DNA of 64,000 nt. Origin: Allodiplogaster sudhausi. Taxonomy: Eukaryota; Nematoda; Chromadorea; Rhabditida; Diplogasteridae. Below the pieces are notes generated by a model that worked only from the letters and a program-made list of their open reading frames with translations, ran no database searches and was not told where the DNA came from. A program made the position numbers and the translations under genes. Position 1 is the stretch's first letter. Each line of letters starts with the position of its first letter. The stretch is from contig CALZFC010000141.1 of assembly GCA_945643635.1 (NCBI GenBank), positions 280,001 through 344,000 of the forward strand, written 5' to 3'. Positions 1-32,656 of this stretch are shown here, in pieces.

Positions 1-18046
<18,046 letters not shown>

Positions 18047-19030
18047 CGCTTCGCTTTGGCGTCATCTGCCAGAAGAGAAGGTTTCGTGTGAATTGAAGCA
18101 AGCGAACAAAAACAAAGAGGTGTCAGCAGCGATGACCGCGAGTGACCACGGCCGTGACCAGGCAATGCGCACCAAGTGCAAGAGAGCATGGGGAGGATGG
18201 AGAAGGAAGAGAAATAGAGTGCGACAAGACAAAAGGGAAACACGAGATGGTGGAGGGCAATGAGAGTGTTGGATGCGCAGACGGTCAGCGCTAGAGAGGA
18301 CAAAGAGAGAGAGAGAGCATGCTCTGAGGGTCCTTGCAACCACCTCCTCTTCCTCTTCTCGGATGGACATTCCCTCTCCCAATATGAGCAGACTCCGTTC
18401 TTGCAATCGATTAGTGAGAAAGCATCCCGTGGCTTCATTGCCATTTATGGAAGGGGGCCATCGGGCTTGGCAAGTGAACATCTGGCCTCCAGCTAGAAAA
18501 CCCGTCTAATCCCTCGATCTTCGTTTGTTGTGTTCAGCCTTCTGGGACATCAAAGAGTTGGGGGGGGATATGCATCATACGGCTGAGTTTTACCGTATTG
18601 TATTATTCTAAATTAAAACACAAAATATTTTCCACGTCGGCATGCACTAGGCTTCTGATGTAAATTTTTTTCTTATATTAATATACCAAAAAATGTTATA
18701 TTTATCTCAAGACCTGCAAATAATATTAGTTATTTGCAATTAATACTAAACAATAATAGGAAAATCGTATGAATGAAACATGGCATTCGTTTCGGTTTTG
18801 AATGCTTTTCATTTTCTCCATCATGCCTTTATGCTGCAGTGTCTCTCTCTCTCTAAATGTGGAACTCCTCTGTGCTAAAGTCGCGTCAAGCATTTCCAAT
18901 GTGCGCTATTGTTGTGAATACGTATGCTACTCTCTGTGGCGCATTCAGCTTGTAATTAGTGTTGCTTCAAGATAGTGGAAGGGGAATACAAGCAGGAAGT
19001 AGGATCGCCATTAGTGTTCTGCCGAAGGGC
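18047..19030. promoter_or_regulatory. Divergent MYCBP2/SEL1L intergenic region
   Basis: About 1 kb between the two oppositely oriented start codons, so it must contain both promoters and 5' UTRs. Part of 18050-18500 may be untranslated or alternative first-exon sequence of MYCBP2; I see no convincing further coding exon. The only structure noted is a small hairpin at about 18575-18600 (CATACGG...CCGTATTG). No TATA box or named motif stands out. Confidence 0.5.
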
Positions 19031-22640
<3,610 letters not shown>

Positions 22641-23220
22641 TTTGCAAACTATTTTCTTTGTATTAGTTGTGATATTCTCTGCAGTTCTGTAACTAAATAG
22701 TCGCGGTACATTTCAGCGTAGTTTTGTTCTGGGCTTGTGAAGCACTTGGTTAGCGCACTTTTGGCAGTTGTCGAGTGGCCGTGTGTGGACTGTTCAACCG
22801 GGTTCTTTTTATCTAAGATGCCTCTTTCATTCTAATTGGAGGCAGTCTTCATATAATTTATTGTCATTATCGTTAGGGTCAGATATCTTCGTATTACCTT
22901 ACGTCCGTTTCTGCTCCTTCGGGTATTGAGTTGTTTCAAATGTGTCTTTACCGCTAATGTACAGTACTCAGAACAGATTTATGAGCTATTCTGCTTAATG
23001 CTAACTGTGATTTATTATTATATCCTGTTACATATAGTTTTTGCGTCGTAGAATTTCGCTATAAAATTAACCTATGAATTGGGAAATGTGAATACATGTT
23101 TTTTTCTTCGTTCTGTGCCCAAATGTGATGATGACAGGTATCTGAAATACCTTATATTATATTTGAGGTAAAAGTACTGTACTTTGAGCTGCTAACTGGA
23201 AGAAGTATTTGGAGAGGAAG
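22641..23220. other. Intergenic region SEL1L-MRPS5
   Basis: AT-rich spacer between the SEL1L stop and the MRPS5 start; it must hold the SEL1L 3' UTR and the MRPS5 promoter. I see no open frame, repeat or RNA gene in it. Confidence 0.6.
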
Positions 23221-25932
23221 ATGGCGAGCCTAAGGTCCTTCACTCAAATACGCACGAATACAGTCAACTTCTTCATGCGAAGTAATAGTTTAATCGTTTG
23301 CTAGCTAGTAGAGAAGGTTTACAATTGCAGGAACACAGGGAGAATTGTGGAAGACCGTGACATCGGTGTCTAAAAGTGGAATGAAGAAGGGCCGGCGTGC
23401 CACTCGCCAGCCTATTCGCAATATCAACCGATTCTACCGTATCGGCGCAAGTTAGTTTTGTATATTTCGCATGTGGTTGTGGATTACAGGAACGAGAGAT
23501 TCTGGTAGGAAAGAAAATGGAACGTTATGCAGGTCCGATGAAAGTGCAGATGCCTGGGCTGAACGCGCCCCTGGAGTGGGAGGCGGATAAGAACGTCAGC
23601 CCTCTTCAGATTGTTGAACAGACGGCAGATGAGATTCAGGAGGGACAACTGGCTGTCAGGAAGGATCTCGAGGAGAAAAAAACGTCAGTTCTATGCTTAC
23701 ATTCCATTCCAAATTTAGGGCCTTGGTCATTTGAGAATGACATAGTTTTGCAGTAAAAAGCGGAGATTCCGAGAGAAGCTTCACCCCCTGGAGCGCGGCT
23801 TCTCTGGCACTGGAGTGGTGGGCATGAAGCTAGGGCCTCCCGCCCCCACCGACGCTTCTTCCTTTGATGGATTCGACTCTTATTGTCTGGAAGTCAAGAG
23901 AACCAGCCACATGACTCGAGTCTTCGGCCGAGTTCACACGATGAGTGCCCTTGTGGTCACTGGCAATGGCAATGGCCTCGTGGGATACTCCGTGGGCAAG
24001 GCTCCCATTCACAGGTTCACTCCTTCATTCCATCACGTTGCTTCTCTTACATCTTTCATCCTTTGTTTCACTTGTCTCTGAGACACTGAAGCGTGCGCAA
24101 TTTCACTATAGCCAGTCATCCTTAACAAAGAAATATCCTGAAAGATTGTTGTACCATTGTTTTGAGTGGGTGGATATTTTGTTGCCTGTAATCTCATCAA
24201 TAATTCCTTCTCACCATCTCCTTTATTACTTTGCTCTTTCTCTTCGGTCTTCACATTGTACACCCTTCTTTCTTCTTCTTTGACATCTGCGGTTTAACTG
24301 TTCAAATCTTTTTTTTACAGAACTAACACAGCCATTATCAATGCTATGAACATGGCTGCAAGAAAACTCTTCTTCGTCGAACTCCTTGAGGGCCGAACAA
24401 TTTACCAGGTCGTTGCATGTGTTCTTTTCTCTTCAATATTTATATATGTTTATTATTTCTTTTTCTCTCCTTATGTCTGTCTCCGCTCTGGCTCTCCCGT
24501 CCTTTCTTTCCTTTCCTTCTTCCTCTATCCCCTTCTCTCCTCTTTCTCTCTTTCACTTGATTGTTTTGAGTGACTTGCAGGATTTCTACGCAGAGTGCAG
24601 GAACACGAGAATTTTCGCAGAGAGGCGCCCAGCCGGATCGGGTCTCACTTGCCATCCCAGGCTCATGAAAATATGCGAGCTCATTGGTATTAAGGATATT
24701 TATGTCAAGGTTCGCAATTGTTCTTTTTTTGTTTTTATTTTATTTTTGTTGCACAATTTGCCAAAGTACAGATGACGATACTTTTAGGTGGAAGGCTCGA
24801 CGAGGAACTACCTCGCAATGACTCACGCCTTCATGACAGGACTCCTCAACCAAGAGAGCTTCCAGCAACTCGCAGAGAGAAAGGTTTCATCTTGCATTTT
24901 AGAAGCTACATTCGCCTTCATAACAAATGATTTAAATGAGTTTTTTCTATCCAAAAAATGTGTGGATATGTTCTTTGCTTTGGCTTGTTTGTTATCTGTG
25001 GCATTGTGAAGGGAGGGCGAGCTGAAGCCACGATAACAGTCCTCGTTTGTATGGTAAAATAAGAGAAAAGATTGGTTTATGCTTTTCTCTGCAGGGCCTA
25101 CACGTCGTGGAGATGTCTCCTTCTCGTCACTTCCTCCCTCAGAAAGTCGCTTCCCCCATCGTCTCTCCACTCAAGCAAGAAGCAGATCTCCTTCCTATTG
25201 ATGCTAGTCATACCATAATCTTCAGCACGATCTAGAACAAAGGCATTCTATTAAAAAAACCTTTTTTTGCTTTCACCAAGCACTCCAAGGAAATTATTGA
25301 CGCGTATCTAATGTCATGTTTTGCGTAGCTCACTTCTATATTGTGTTATCTATCGTCTCCCTCCTCTATTTCTCTCTCTATCTCTCTTTCTTTCTCTCTC
25401 TCGCTCTCTCGTTTTCTCTCGCTCTCCTCTCTTCATCTCTTTGATGCTCCAAATAATAAGCACTTTTTTCCATGGGATCATTTAAAGAATAGTCTGGAGA
25501 ATGAGTGATAGACTTCTTTAGAGGTTGAATCTGGATGACTTCTACGGAGAGGGTCGTTACCCTTTGCGACGGCCTCGCCCCCCTCCCTTCTACGCCAATC
25601 TTGCCGAGCATCTTACTGCTGAGTGGCGGAAGCATCCTTTCCGCAACCATGAAAATGTAAGGTTCCTTTTGACTCTTTGGAATTTTCTTCTTTTCTCCCT
25701 TACGTTCTTTGATCAGTTGAAATGTAAATTATCATTGTTTGTTAATATGTCTGAATGATTGAACGCATTTTTGCAGACGATGATTCGACTTCTGGCAGAC
25801 GACGTGGTTGATCGCTGGACGAGAGATCAGAGGAGGAACTGGGCGGTAGAGAAGCACGAGAAGACTCTGGCCGGGGTGGACCCCCTCCCGGTTGGCATCG
25901 CTCTCTCTCACATCACTCCCAAGAAGGAATAG
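23221..25932 (+). CDS. MRPS5: Mitochondrial small-subunit ribosomal protein S5 (uS5m)
   Basis: Component of the 28S mitochondrial ribosomal subunit. Exon 1 (MASLRSFTQIRTNTVNFFMR) is a basic, hydroxylated mitochondrial targeting peptide. Exon 2 has TQGELWKTVTSVSKSGMKKG, a family hallmark. Exon 3 holds MPGLNAPLEW. Exon 4 (23755-24013) has GFSGTGVVGMKLGPP and VTGNGNGLVGYSVGKA, the S5 loop. Further exons read NTAIINAMNMAARKLFFVEL, CHPRLMKICELIGIKDIYVK, EGSTRNYLAMTHAFMTGLLN and GLHVVEMSPSRHFLPQKVAS. The last two exons (from about 25525 and 25777) carry the invertebrate-type C-terminal extension DDFYGEGRYPLRRPRPPPFY, FRNHENTMIRLLADDVV, ending ITPKKE at 25932. The exon 2/3 junction and the donor after LLPID are unresolved; the rest is clear. 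Confidence 0.93.
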
Positions 25933-26065
25933 GATTCGCTACTATTATTCTTCTCAGAAGCATGGTTTACGCTTGTTTATTCTGTTCAATTCTTATTGTT
26001 TGCTAAAGGTTGATTCTTCACTCTCGTTCTTCAATGCAATGTTAACAATCTAGCTTTCTACATTG
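25933..26065. other. MRPS5 downstream sequence
   Basis: Short AT-rich stretch after the MRPS5 stop, presumably its 3' UTR. Nothing else seen. Confidence 0.5.
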
Positions 26066-26140
26066 TACGGGTGGCGTATTGGTAGAAGTGCAAACCAGTA
26101 TGCAGCGGTCGCAGGTTCGAATCCGGTGGTGTGGATGACG
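26066..26140 (+). mobile_element. tRNA-like / SINE-head fragment
   Basis: Contains a B-box-like GGTTCGAATCC (about 26113-26123) and, 40 bp upstream, an A-box-like GGTGGCGTATTGGTAGAAG. The T-arm has a mismatched pair and I cannot build a convincing cloverleaf, so this is more likely a tRNA-derived SINE or tRNA pseudogene than a working tRNA. It lies just upstream of a 264-bp tandem duplication. Confidence 0.45.
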
Positions 26141-26176
26141 AGAGTTTGATAGGGACATCTGTATTGTCTGTGATGA

Positions 26177-26704
26177 TTTATCGATAGTAGAGCTGACGCA
26201 GCCACATTTTGCAAGTTTACCAAATTCAAAAACAACGACGAATTATCTTTATCATGTGCTATCCGGATACTCTTGCAAGTGAAGATTTAGCGACGATGGC
26301 GAGAAGAGAATTGGCCCGCGACCGCTTCAGAGGGCGACTCAGTCCGAGTGACGATGCACTGTCTGAATCGAATTTTGGACATCCATGCTATTTTCTTTCC
26401 ATGGCATTATACCGATATTTTTCCCCAATTTTTTTTTGTGTTTATCGATAGTAGAGCTGACGCAGCCACATTTTGCAAGTTTACCAAATTCAAAAACAAC
26501 GACGAATTATCTTTATCATGTGCTATCCGGATACTCTTGCAAGTGAAGATTTAGCGACGATGGCGAGAAGAGAATTGGCCCGCGACCGCTTCAGAGGGCG
26601 ACTCAGTCCGAGTGACGATGCAATGTCTGAATCGAATTTTGGACATCCATGCTATTTTCTTTCCATGGCATTATACCGATATTTTTCCCCAATTTTTTTT
26701 TGTG
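26177..26704. repeat. 264-bp tandem duplication (two copies)
   Basis: Copy 1 is 26177-26440 and copy 2 is 26441-26704, head to tail, beginning TTTATCGATAGTAGAGCTGA and ending in a T-rich run with TGTG. Copies differ at very few sites (e.g. GATGCACTG versus GATGCAATG), so the event is recent. Each carries an 80-residue open frame starting MQVYQIQKQRR, which resembles no family I know and is probably fortuitous. Confidence 0.92.
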
Positions 26705-27708
26705 CCCAATTTTAGATTGAAGGGGTGGCAGTCAGTGGGAATCTCCCACTACATCCATGTCCACTATGGGAACGATGGAATAGAGAAGGCACGGAGAAGG
26801 ATAGTGATATTGAAATGTTTCAACTCTGGGAAAGATCAGTATAGATGTAGCATGCCATTATGATGTTGCCCGTAAAGTAATGAAGCTCGGTCGGACTGAC
26901 ACTGAATGCAGTTGTCGAAGTCGTCTTGAGAAGGAAATAGTTGGCTGAGAGAGAGGAGGTCGCAGGAGGGCGCAGACATGCAGAGAAGAAGCACCCCGCA
27001 TGCACTCTCTGTGCTTTTCACTGCAACCCAGATTTGGAATGCAAGTAAGTCGTCTGATATCATCCGCTGCTCAGAAAGCACTTGAAGAAAGCTGCGATAA
27101 CCCCTCATTACCCGCGGTTGGCGATGAGACTTCTCGAGGTGGTACTTATCTATTCTGACAGTGGCAGTGTTTGCGATGCGAGTCAGTGAGCCCAATTTAG
27201 TGCCCACAGGAAAATCCTCTAGAGGACACCGATGTAATTCACAGCAAAATAGAGAGAGAGAGAGAGCGAGCGAGGGCTTGGAGGTATAGGTCTTCCAATT
27301 TTATTCAATGTTAGTATGCAAATGACATGTCCTGTGGTTTAACTCATGTACATTTTACACATATTCGCGGGAATCGCACAATCAGTTAATTGTGGAAAAA
27401 ATGAGCTATGTTTCCTTCACATGAAGCATAGTGAAAAATAATGGAATAAGGAAGACGCTAACGTGAGAGGGGCTGAGCAGAACAAGAGCGAGAGGTGAAG
27501 AGAGAGAAGAGCAGCAGCAGCTGGAGGATGGCCCCGGGCATTCTGCTTCTTCCGACCATCCACGCTCTCCCCTCCAATCTCGTGTGCCAACCCACATCAA
27601 GCACCTCCCTTCTACTTTCTTAGATGCTCCGCCTTCTGTCTCCATCCCTCTCTTCATCTCTCTCCCTCTCTCCATCTCCCTCCCTCTCTTTCCCGCTTTC
27701 CCTCCCTC

Positions 27709-27755
<47 letters not shown>

Positions 27756-28204
27756 GCCAATCACAGTACTGAAATCCTTAATTGCCCGCGACACATACGA
27801 CAAACTGTAACAAATGTTCATTCATTATATGTAAATCTATAAAGTGGAATTGTAAATCTAGACAACGAGATCAAATGATCAAAAGGATTGCGTGAACATG
27901 CACTATGGAGAAGAGAGAAATGACGGCTGTTCGGAAGGAGATGAAGCGCGTATAATGAATCTTTTAACACATGGATTATGCTTTTTCGCACGGCATTGGA
28001 AATGGGAAGAATCTTCAAGGGCAAGGAGGCGAAAGGCATTTCATAATCTGTATTTGCATCTTCAAACAGCAAAAAAAGTTACACCTTAACAATTTAATTT
28101 AATCGTGTTTTTTTTATGCTGGATGGACCCGCAGTCTATCTTTCAGGCTTTGTTCGATTGCAGCATTGACGTCATCTCATGGAAGGAGGATAAAATGCGC
28201 GTGA
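26705..28204. other. Region without a recognisable gene
   Basis: Spacer between the duplication and the transporter's 3' end. It holds a 123-codon minus-strand frame (26836-27207) with no recognised domain and a (CT)n tract at about 27652-27754. The 27818-28090 stretch has overlapping frames on both strands with no family resemblance. I see no support for a gene here. Confidence 0.5.
27652..27754. repeat. (CT)n tract
   Basis: CTCTCTC/CCCTCT repeat in the spacer downstream of the transporter gene. Confidence 0.92.
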
Positions 28205-31200
28205 CTAGAAGACTTGGACCTTGGCGTCGTCGAGAGAGAGATTGTTGTTGAGTGGATACTTGTCCGGGAAAGAGGCACAAGAAGAGTCAGTGGAGGGGGG
28301 AGTGTCGGCTTCCATGGATCCGTAGTGAGAAACGGAGACTCGTCGGAGGAGCTGCTGCATCCCTTGAGAACGGGTTTCTGGCAACTCCACGTAGATCAAC
28401 ACCGCCAGGATAGAAGCTAGCAACCCTGAACATCTCTTTCTTCCTTCACCATACTTTTTCCTCGCATTATTTAACTATGTATTACACCTTAGGGCTCCCT
28501 CTCACGGTACCAACCCTCGAGGTTACAACTATATAGCATATACAGTTGTTAGAATAAACCCGCCTGAAATTATAAAGAAGAAGACTCCAAGAGAGGCTTG
28601 GAGAGTCGGAAAGAGGGCCACTTGGGCAATTGCAACAACCATCGGAAGTAGTTGTGTGAACTGCAAGCATTAGTGCTATTGAGGAACAGCAAGGAAGAGA
28701 TGACCACGATGTGATACCTGAGCAATGGCGGCTCTCGTGTGCTGGGGACAAATCTCTGCAAGGAGAATGGGAGCCATGACCAGCAGACCCGCATTCTGCG
28801 CCGTCTGCCCGAGGGCGGAAGAACCAATCGCCAGTCCAACCGATAGCCAACCCTTCAGTTCGATTATGATACGGTAAGGAATTGGAAGCTAGGGAAGCTC
28901 ACTCCAGAGATCTTCTGCAGAAGTTGAGCAGCCGCGTGGCCGAACCACTCGGCAGCACAGAGAACGGCCACTCCGATGAAGAGAGGACGACGGCCAAAGC
29001 GGTCGATGAGCAGAGGGGACACCAGCAGCACTGGCAGAAGGGCACCCGACAGACACAACTGCACGTACGTTGACTGCAAGGGAGGGGAGAGAGAGAGAGA
29101 GAGAGAGAAGAAGGAATGGGGAGATGAGAGAGAGAACGAGAGAGAGAGAGAGAGAAGAAGAAATGGGAAGATGAGGGAGAGAGAGAACGAGAGAGAAAGA
29201 GAAGAAGAAGAAGAAACAGAAGAAGAAGAGGAGGAAAGGGGAGATGAAAGAGAGAGAGAGAAAAAACAGAACAGAGAGGTAAAGTTGGAGAGACCTGCTC
29301 CTGGCTGAGGCCGTAGCCGAGCAACATCTGCGAGAGGTATTGGCTTCTGATATTCAGGGCCGAGAGAGGAGGAACGAAGGCGAGCAGCAGAACCAGCCAA
29401 AGAGACACTCTGAACGAGGACGATCTTCCGCCATGCTTTCTTGTCTCTCAGTCTCTCCTCCCTCTCTCTTTACCTCTTCCTCTCTCTTTCTCCTTCTCTC
29501 TTTGTCTGTGGCTCTCTCTCTCCCTCCCTTTCTCTCGCCCTCTCTCCCCCTCTCTCTCTCCCTCTCTCTCTCTAACCTGAACTGTCTATGTCTCAAGATG
29601 TGTCTGAGAGAAGCGTGTTCGTGCTTCTCCATATGTCGTTCCGCACTAAATTCCTCCAGCACTCCGTCTGGAATATTGCTCTTTTTCATCTCCTTCTCAG
29701 TTCGATCCAATCCATTATTCATGAGAAGATGAAATATTCACTGACCAACATCGGCGTCATCTCCAAAGAAGAATCGAACCGCCTTCTCGGCCTCGGGTTC
29801 ATCTCTTGTTTGGATGAACAATTGTTTAGGCGACTGTGGTAAGAAGACTCCTGAAAGAGTGTCAGAATGGCGCTGAGAGGCTGGTGAAGATTGCGTAATA
29901 AATAGTGTACCAGTGATGAGATGGATGGTGGCGAGAGCGAGAGCAATGACCGGCAGGGCTGTCCATGTCTGCGAAGAGCCAAGTACGGATGGCAGACAAA
30001 TCGGGGTGACCAGAGTCAGGGCCAGCGTGGCTCCCGAGTTCAGCAACATCGTTGTCAGGCCTGTTCATCAATTTCTGCTTTGTGCTATTCTAAGTCTCTT
30101 GTCATTGGTCATAAGGTATCTATTTCTCATGAAAATGGAAAGAAGCTATGTTTCAAGGCCCCTTCACTTCTTCCCAGATAGCTAATAGGCCATCGATGAT
30201 GTATCTACATTCATACATCTCCAAGGAGAGAGGAGTCTATCAGGGGGAGGACAGTGATAGAGTTGACAAGGCGTCTGTTAGAAGGCGCGCGTGCGTAGCA
30301 CGTGCATTTGTAGAGAGAGAGAGACAGAGAGAGCGAGAGAGAGAGAGAGAGAGAAGGGACAGAGACAAAGAGAGAGAGAGTGAATACTGGAGAATAAGTA
30401 AATGTCCACTTGGCTGTCTGTGAAGACGCCCTTATCTATTGCATGGAATGAGGTGTGGTATGACGCCCTGGCGACTGTCGCTTATTTTGAGTCTTAACTT
30501 TAAAAGTTCGCGAGATTGTAGTGCAAGCAACTGTGAAGAGGTGGGACATGGAAGAGACTAGGACAGACAAAAGATAGACTGAGGAAGGGCAAAGGAGAGA
30601 AAATGAAACCTCGATATTCCGGTGGAGAGCATTCCGCAACATAAACAACGAGTGGAACCTTCCAGGCCAAGAGAACTCCGGAGAGAAGATGGGCAAGGAT
30701 GAAGACTTCCAGGCGACAGGTTATTTGGGATAGGAGCATGAGGACTGCTGCAACTGCTCCGAGCGAGGGCCTGAAGTCAATTTCACTCTCTTTTGCTCAC
30801 TCTCTTCTGCTCACTCTCTTCTGCTCACTCTCTTCTGTTCAACAGCATATTGGCTCTATGTTATTGACTAATTGTAAATAAGGTAAATCTTTAACTTTAA
30901 TATTCATTTTTATCCTATTGGTCGTTTGCAAAGAATGAGAAACCTAAGAATAACCGCAGTTTCCTTTCTCCCGATCCAGTCCATCATATAACCCATGACT
31001 GCGAAGCCGAGCAAGAGACCCACGAACATCGATGCGGCCGTCAATGAGTACACTGTGTCGAATCTGAGGAGAGAGTCATTGAGAAAGACAAGAGAATCTG
31101 GGAGAGTGAGAGAGACAGAGAAGGAAGATGAGTACAAAATTAAACAGTCCCAAATAAAAGAATATGATTAACATGCAAAATATCCAGAAAAATAAGTACA

Positions 31201-31371
31201 TTTTTAATGACTGACATTTCAATTTCTCTAGCATTGTACTGGTAAAAGAGACTGTCACGGAAGAGTTGTCTGACCGGGATGTTCATCAAGTTGAGAGTGT
31301 TCGCAAGAATGTCTCCATATCCACAAAAAGCGGCTTGGCAGAGAGAGAAGGCCAAGAGACGCTTGTTCATG
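28205..31371 (-). CDS. SLC2A-like facilitative sugar transporter (MFS)
   Basis: Twelve-helix major-facilitator sugar transporter at a cell membrane; substrate not predictable. Sense order: MNKRLLAFSLCQAAFCGYGD (about 31371-31260, TM1); MFVGLLLGFAVMGYMMDWIG with RKE (31060-30970, the loop 2/3 GRK signature); AWKVPLVVYVAECSPPEYRG (30680-30612); SGATLALTLVTPICLPSVLG and FLPQSPKQLFIQTRDEPEAE (30055-29760, a PESPR variant); central loop (about 29720-29590); LWLVLLLAFVPPLSALNIRS (29400-29340); LVSPLLIDRFGRRPLFIGVA (29010-28960, loop 8/9 GRR); PILLAEICPQHTRAAIAQ (28770-28720); MVVAIAQVALFPTLQASLGV (28650-28590); C terminus IYVELPETRSQGM (28410-28360, PETKG variant) ending AKVQVF at 28205. The PESPR and PETKG signatures are altered, so it is a divergent member; an SLC22-type carrier is the alternative. 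An upstream non-coding or alternative first exon may lie beyond 31371. Confidence 0.85.
29087..29265. repeat. (GA)n-rich tract in transporter intron
   Basis: GA/GAAGAA purine repeat between two transporter exons; CT-rich in the sense strand. Confidence 0.9.
29455..29575. repeat. (CT)n-rich tract in transporter intron
   Basis: Pyrimidine repeat on the plus strand, thus GA in the transporter sense strand: the opposite orientation to most other tracts in minus-strand genes here. Confidence 0.9.
30310..30382. repeat. (GA)n tract in transporter intron
   Basis: Imperfect GA repeat with AGACAGAGA interruptions. Confidence 0.88.
30783..30838. repeat. 14-bp minisatellite
   Basis: Three to four copies of a CTCACTCTCTTCTG-like unit inside a transporter intron. 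Confidence 0.85.
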
Positions 31372-31547
31372 ACTGACCAGGTCGAGAAGGAAGGAAAGAC
31401 AACTCTGACCACTGCCTTCTGAGACAGCTCCTCCTCCTCCCTCCTTCCTCTTTCTTCTTATCAGTTAATGGCATTCTGACTAGAGGACAAAGCACACGAG
31501 TAAGAATGGGAAGAAACACAAATTGCACACGATGTTGTCATGGACAT

Positions 31548-31649
31548 GAGTAGAGAATTCCACTCCGTTCTTGCTAGGTGTCCTTGTCCCTTCTGGAGGA
31601 GTAGAGAATTCCACTCCGTTCTTGCTAGGTGTCCTTGTCCCTTCTGGAG
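31548..31649. repeat. 51-bp tandem duplication upstream of the transporter
   Basis: Two adjacent, apparently identical copies (31548-31598 and 31599-31649) starting GAGTAGAGAATTCC and ending CCCTTCTGGAG. The location, about 180 bp upstream of the transporter start, means it could be promoter or 5' UTR sequence. Confidence 0.92.
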
Positions 31650-31784
31650 GACAGACGCCCGTTCAGTAGATTCGCTTCGTCAAATATTCACTTGCGAATT
31701 CGTCAACCACTAATCTAACTAAATTGAAATGCAAGTTCCTTTTAATTTCCTTTTTTTGGACCCAAACCGTCATACACGAATATT

Positions 31785-32475
31785 TAAATGTTTATTTATA
31801 TGCATACATATAAGACAGCGTGAATTAAATAGTTTGGTTTTTCTCTGCAATTTTCGATTTAGCTGTTATTTTTGCCAAATTTGGCAGGTAAAACACACAA
31901 GCAAATGTGGCAGTATTTTATTCATTGATTCAAACATGTCATGACAAATATGAAGCGTTAATAAAATGACGGGCACAATATACAAGCGAAGAAAATGGAT
32001 GATCCACAGAAATATGCACTAATTATTGCCAAGCCGGTTTCGGCAAATTTAACAACAAAAAAAATTTGGTGCGGCAAAAATGAAGGCAATTAAATGTGGA
32101 TGGGTAGCATGCCAAATTTGATGGCCCCCAAAATTTTCCATGGCACAATTAGCAAGAGTCCAAAATTTTGAACGTTTTGGCAAGTATTTCACTTATGAAA
32201 AATGTCACTGCCAAACTAAACGGCTATCAGAATTGGCAAGACGATTTGACATTTTTAACAGCTGATAAATGTGCCACGAGGAAGCGGCTGTCGGCCGAGC
32301 AGCTTGGAAAATTTGACAGCCGTCAAAAATGGCAACTTGGCAAATTCAGCGGGCATCAAAAATGTCAAGCCAAATTTTCGACCCTTCAAAAGTGGCAAGC
32401 CAACTTTTAACGGCTATAAATAATGGCTGGCAGTTTTGACGGCCGCTAAAAAAGGCAAATCCTTTTTTTTACCGC
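31785..32475. repeat. Left end: inverted segment plus degenerate palindromic minisatellite
   Basis: 31796-31890 is the inverted counterpart of 38560-38650. From about 32020 to 32460 there are repeated GGCAA, CCAAATTT and TTTGACGGCYGTCAAAAA units with loose 30-40 bp periodicity, e.g. GACAGCCGTCAAAAATGGCA near 32315 and TTTTGACGGCCGCTAAAAAA near 32434. Confidence 0.75.
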
Positions 32476-32656
32476 AAAAAAAGGCTCATGGCACAATATT
32501 CCTATTAAAATAGCATTTAGCCCTCTTAGATCACTAAATTCACACATGCATCCTTAGATAACATATAGGAAACAATAAAAAAAATATTTAGATTAATCAG
32601 GAAACAAGACTGCTTCTACAATAAGGTGGGCATAAATGGAGACTATACAAGTCCTC

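Noticed and set aside
18047..18510. Extra coding exons upstream of MYCBP2
   Set aside because: Open frames on both strands (e.g. 18043-18444) lack resemblance to the MYCBP2 N terminus and are better explained as UTR or promoter sequence.
26066..26140. Functional tRNA gene
   Set aside because: A- and B-box-like sequences are present but the T-arm is mismatched and no convincing acceptor or anticodon stem can be built.
27818..28090. Overlapping frames on both strands near 27.9 kb as a gene
   Set aside because: No conserved motif, no splice-linked continuation and no start context favouring either strand.
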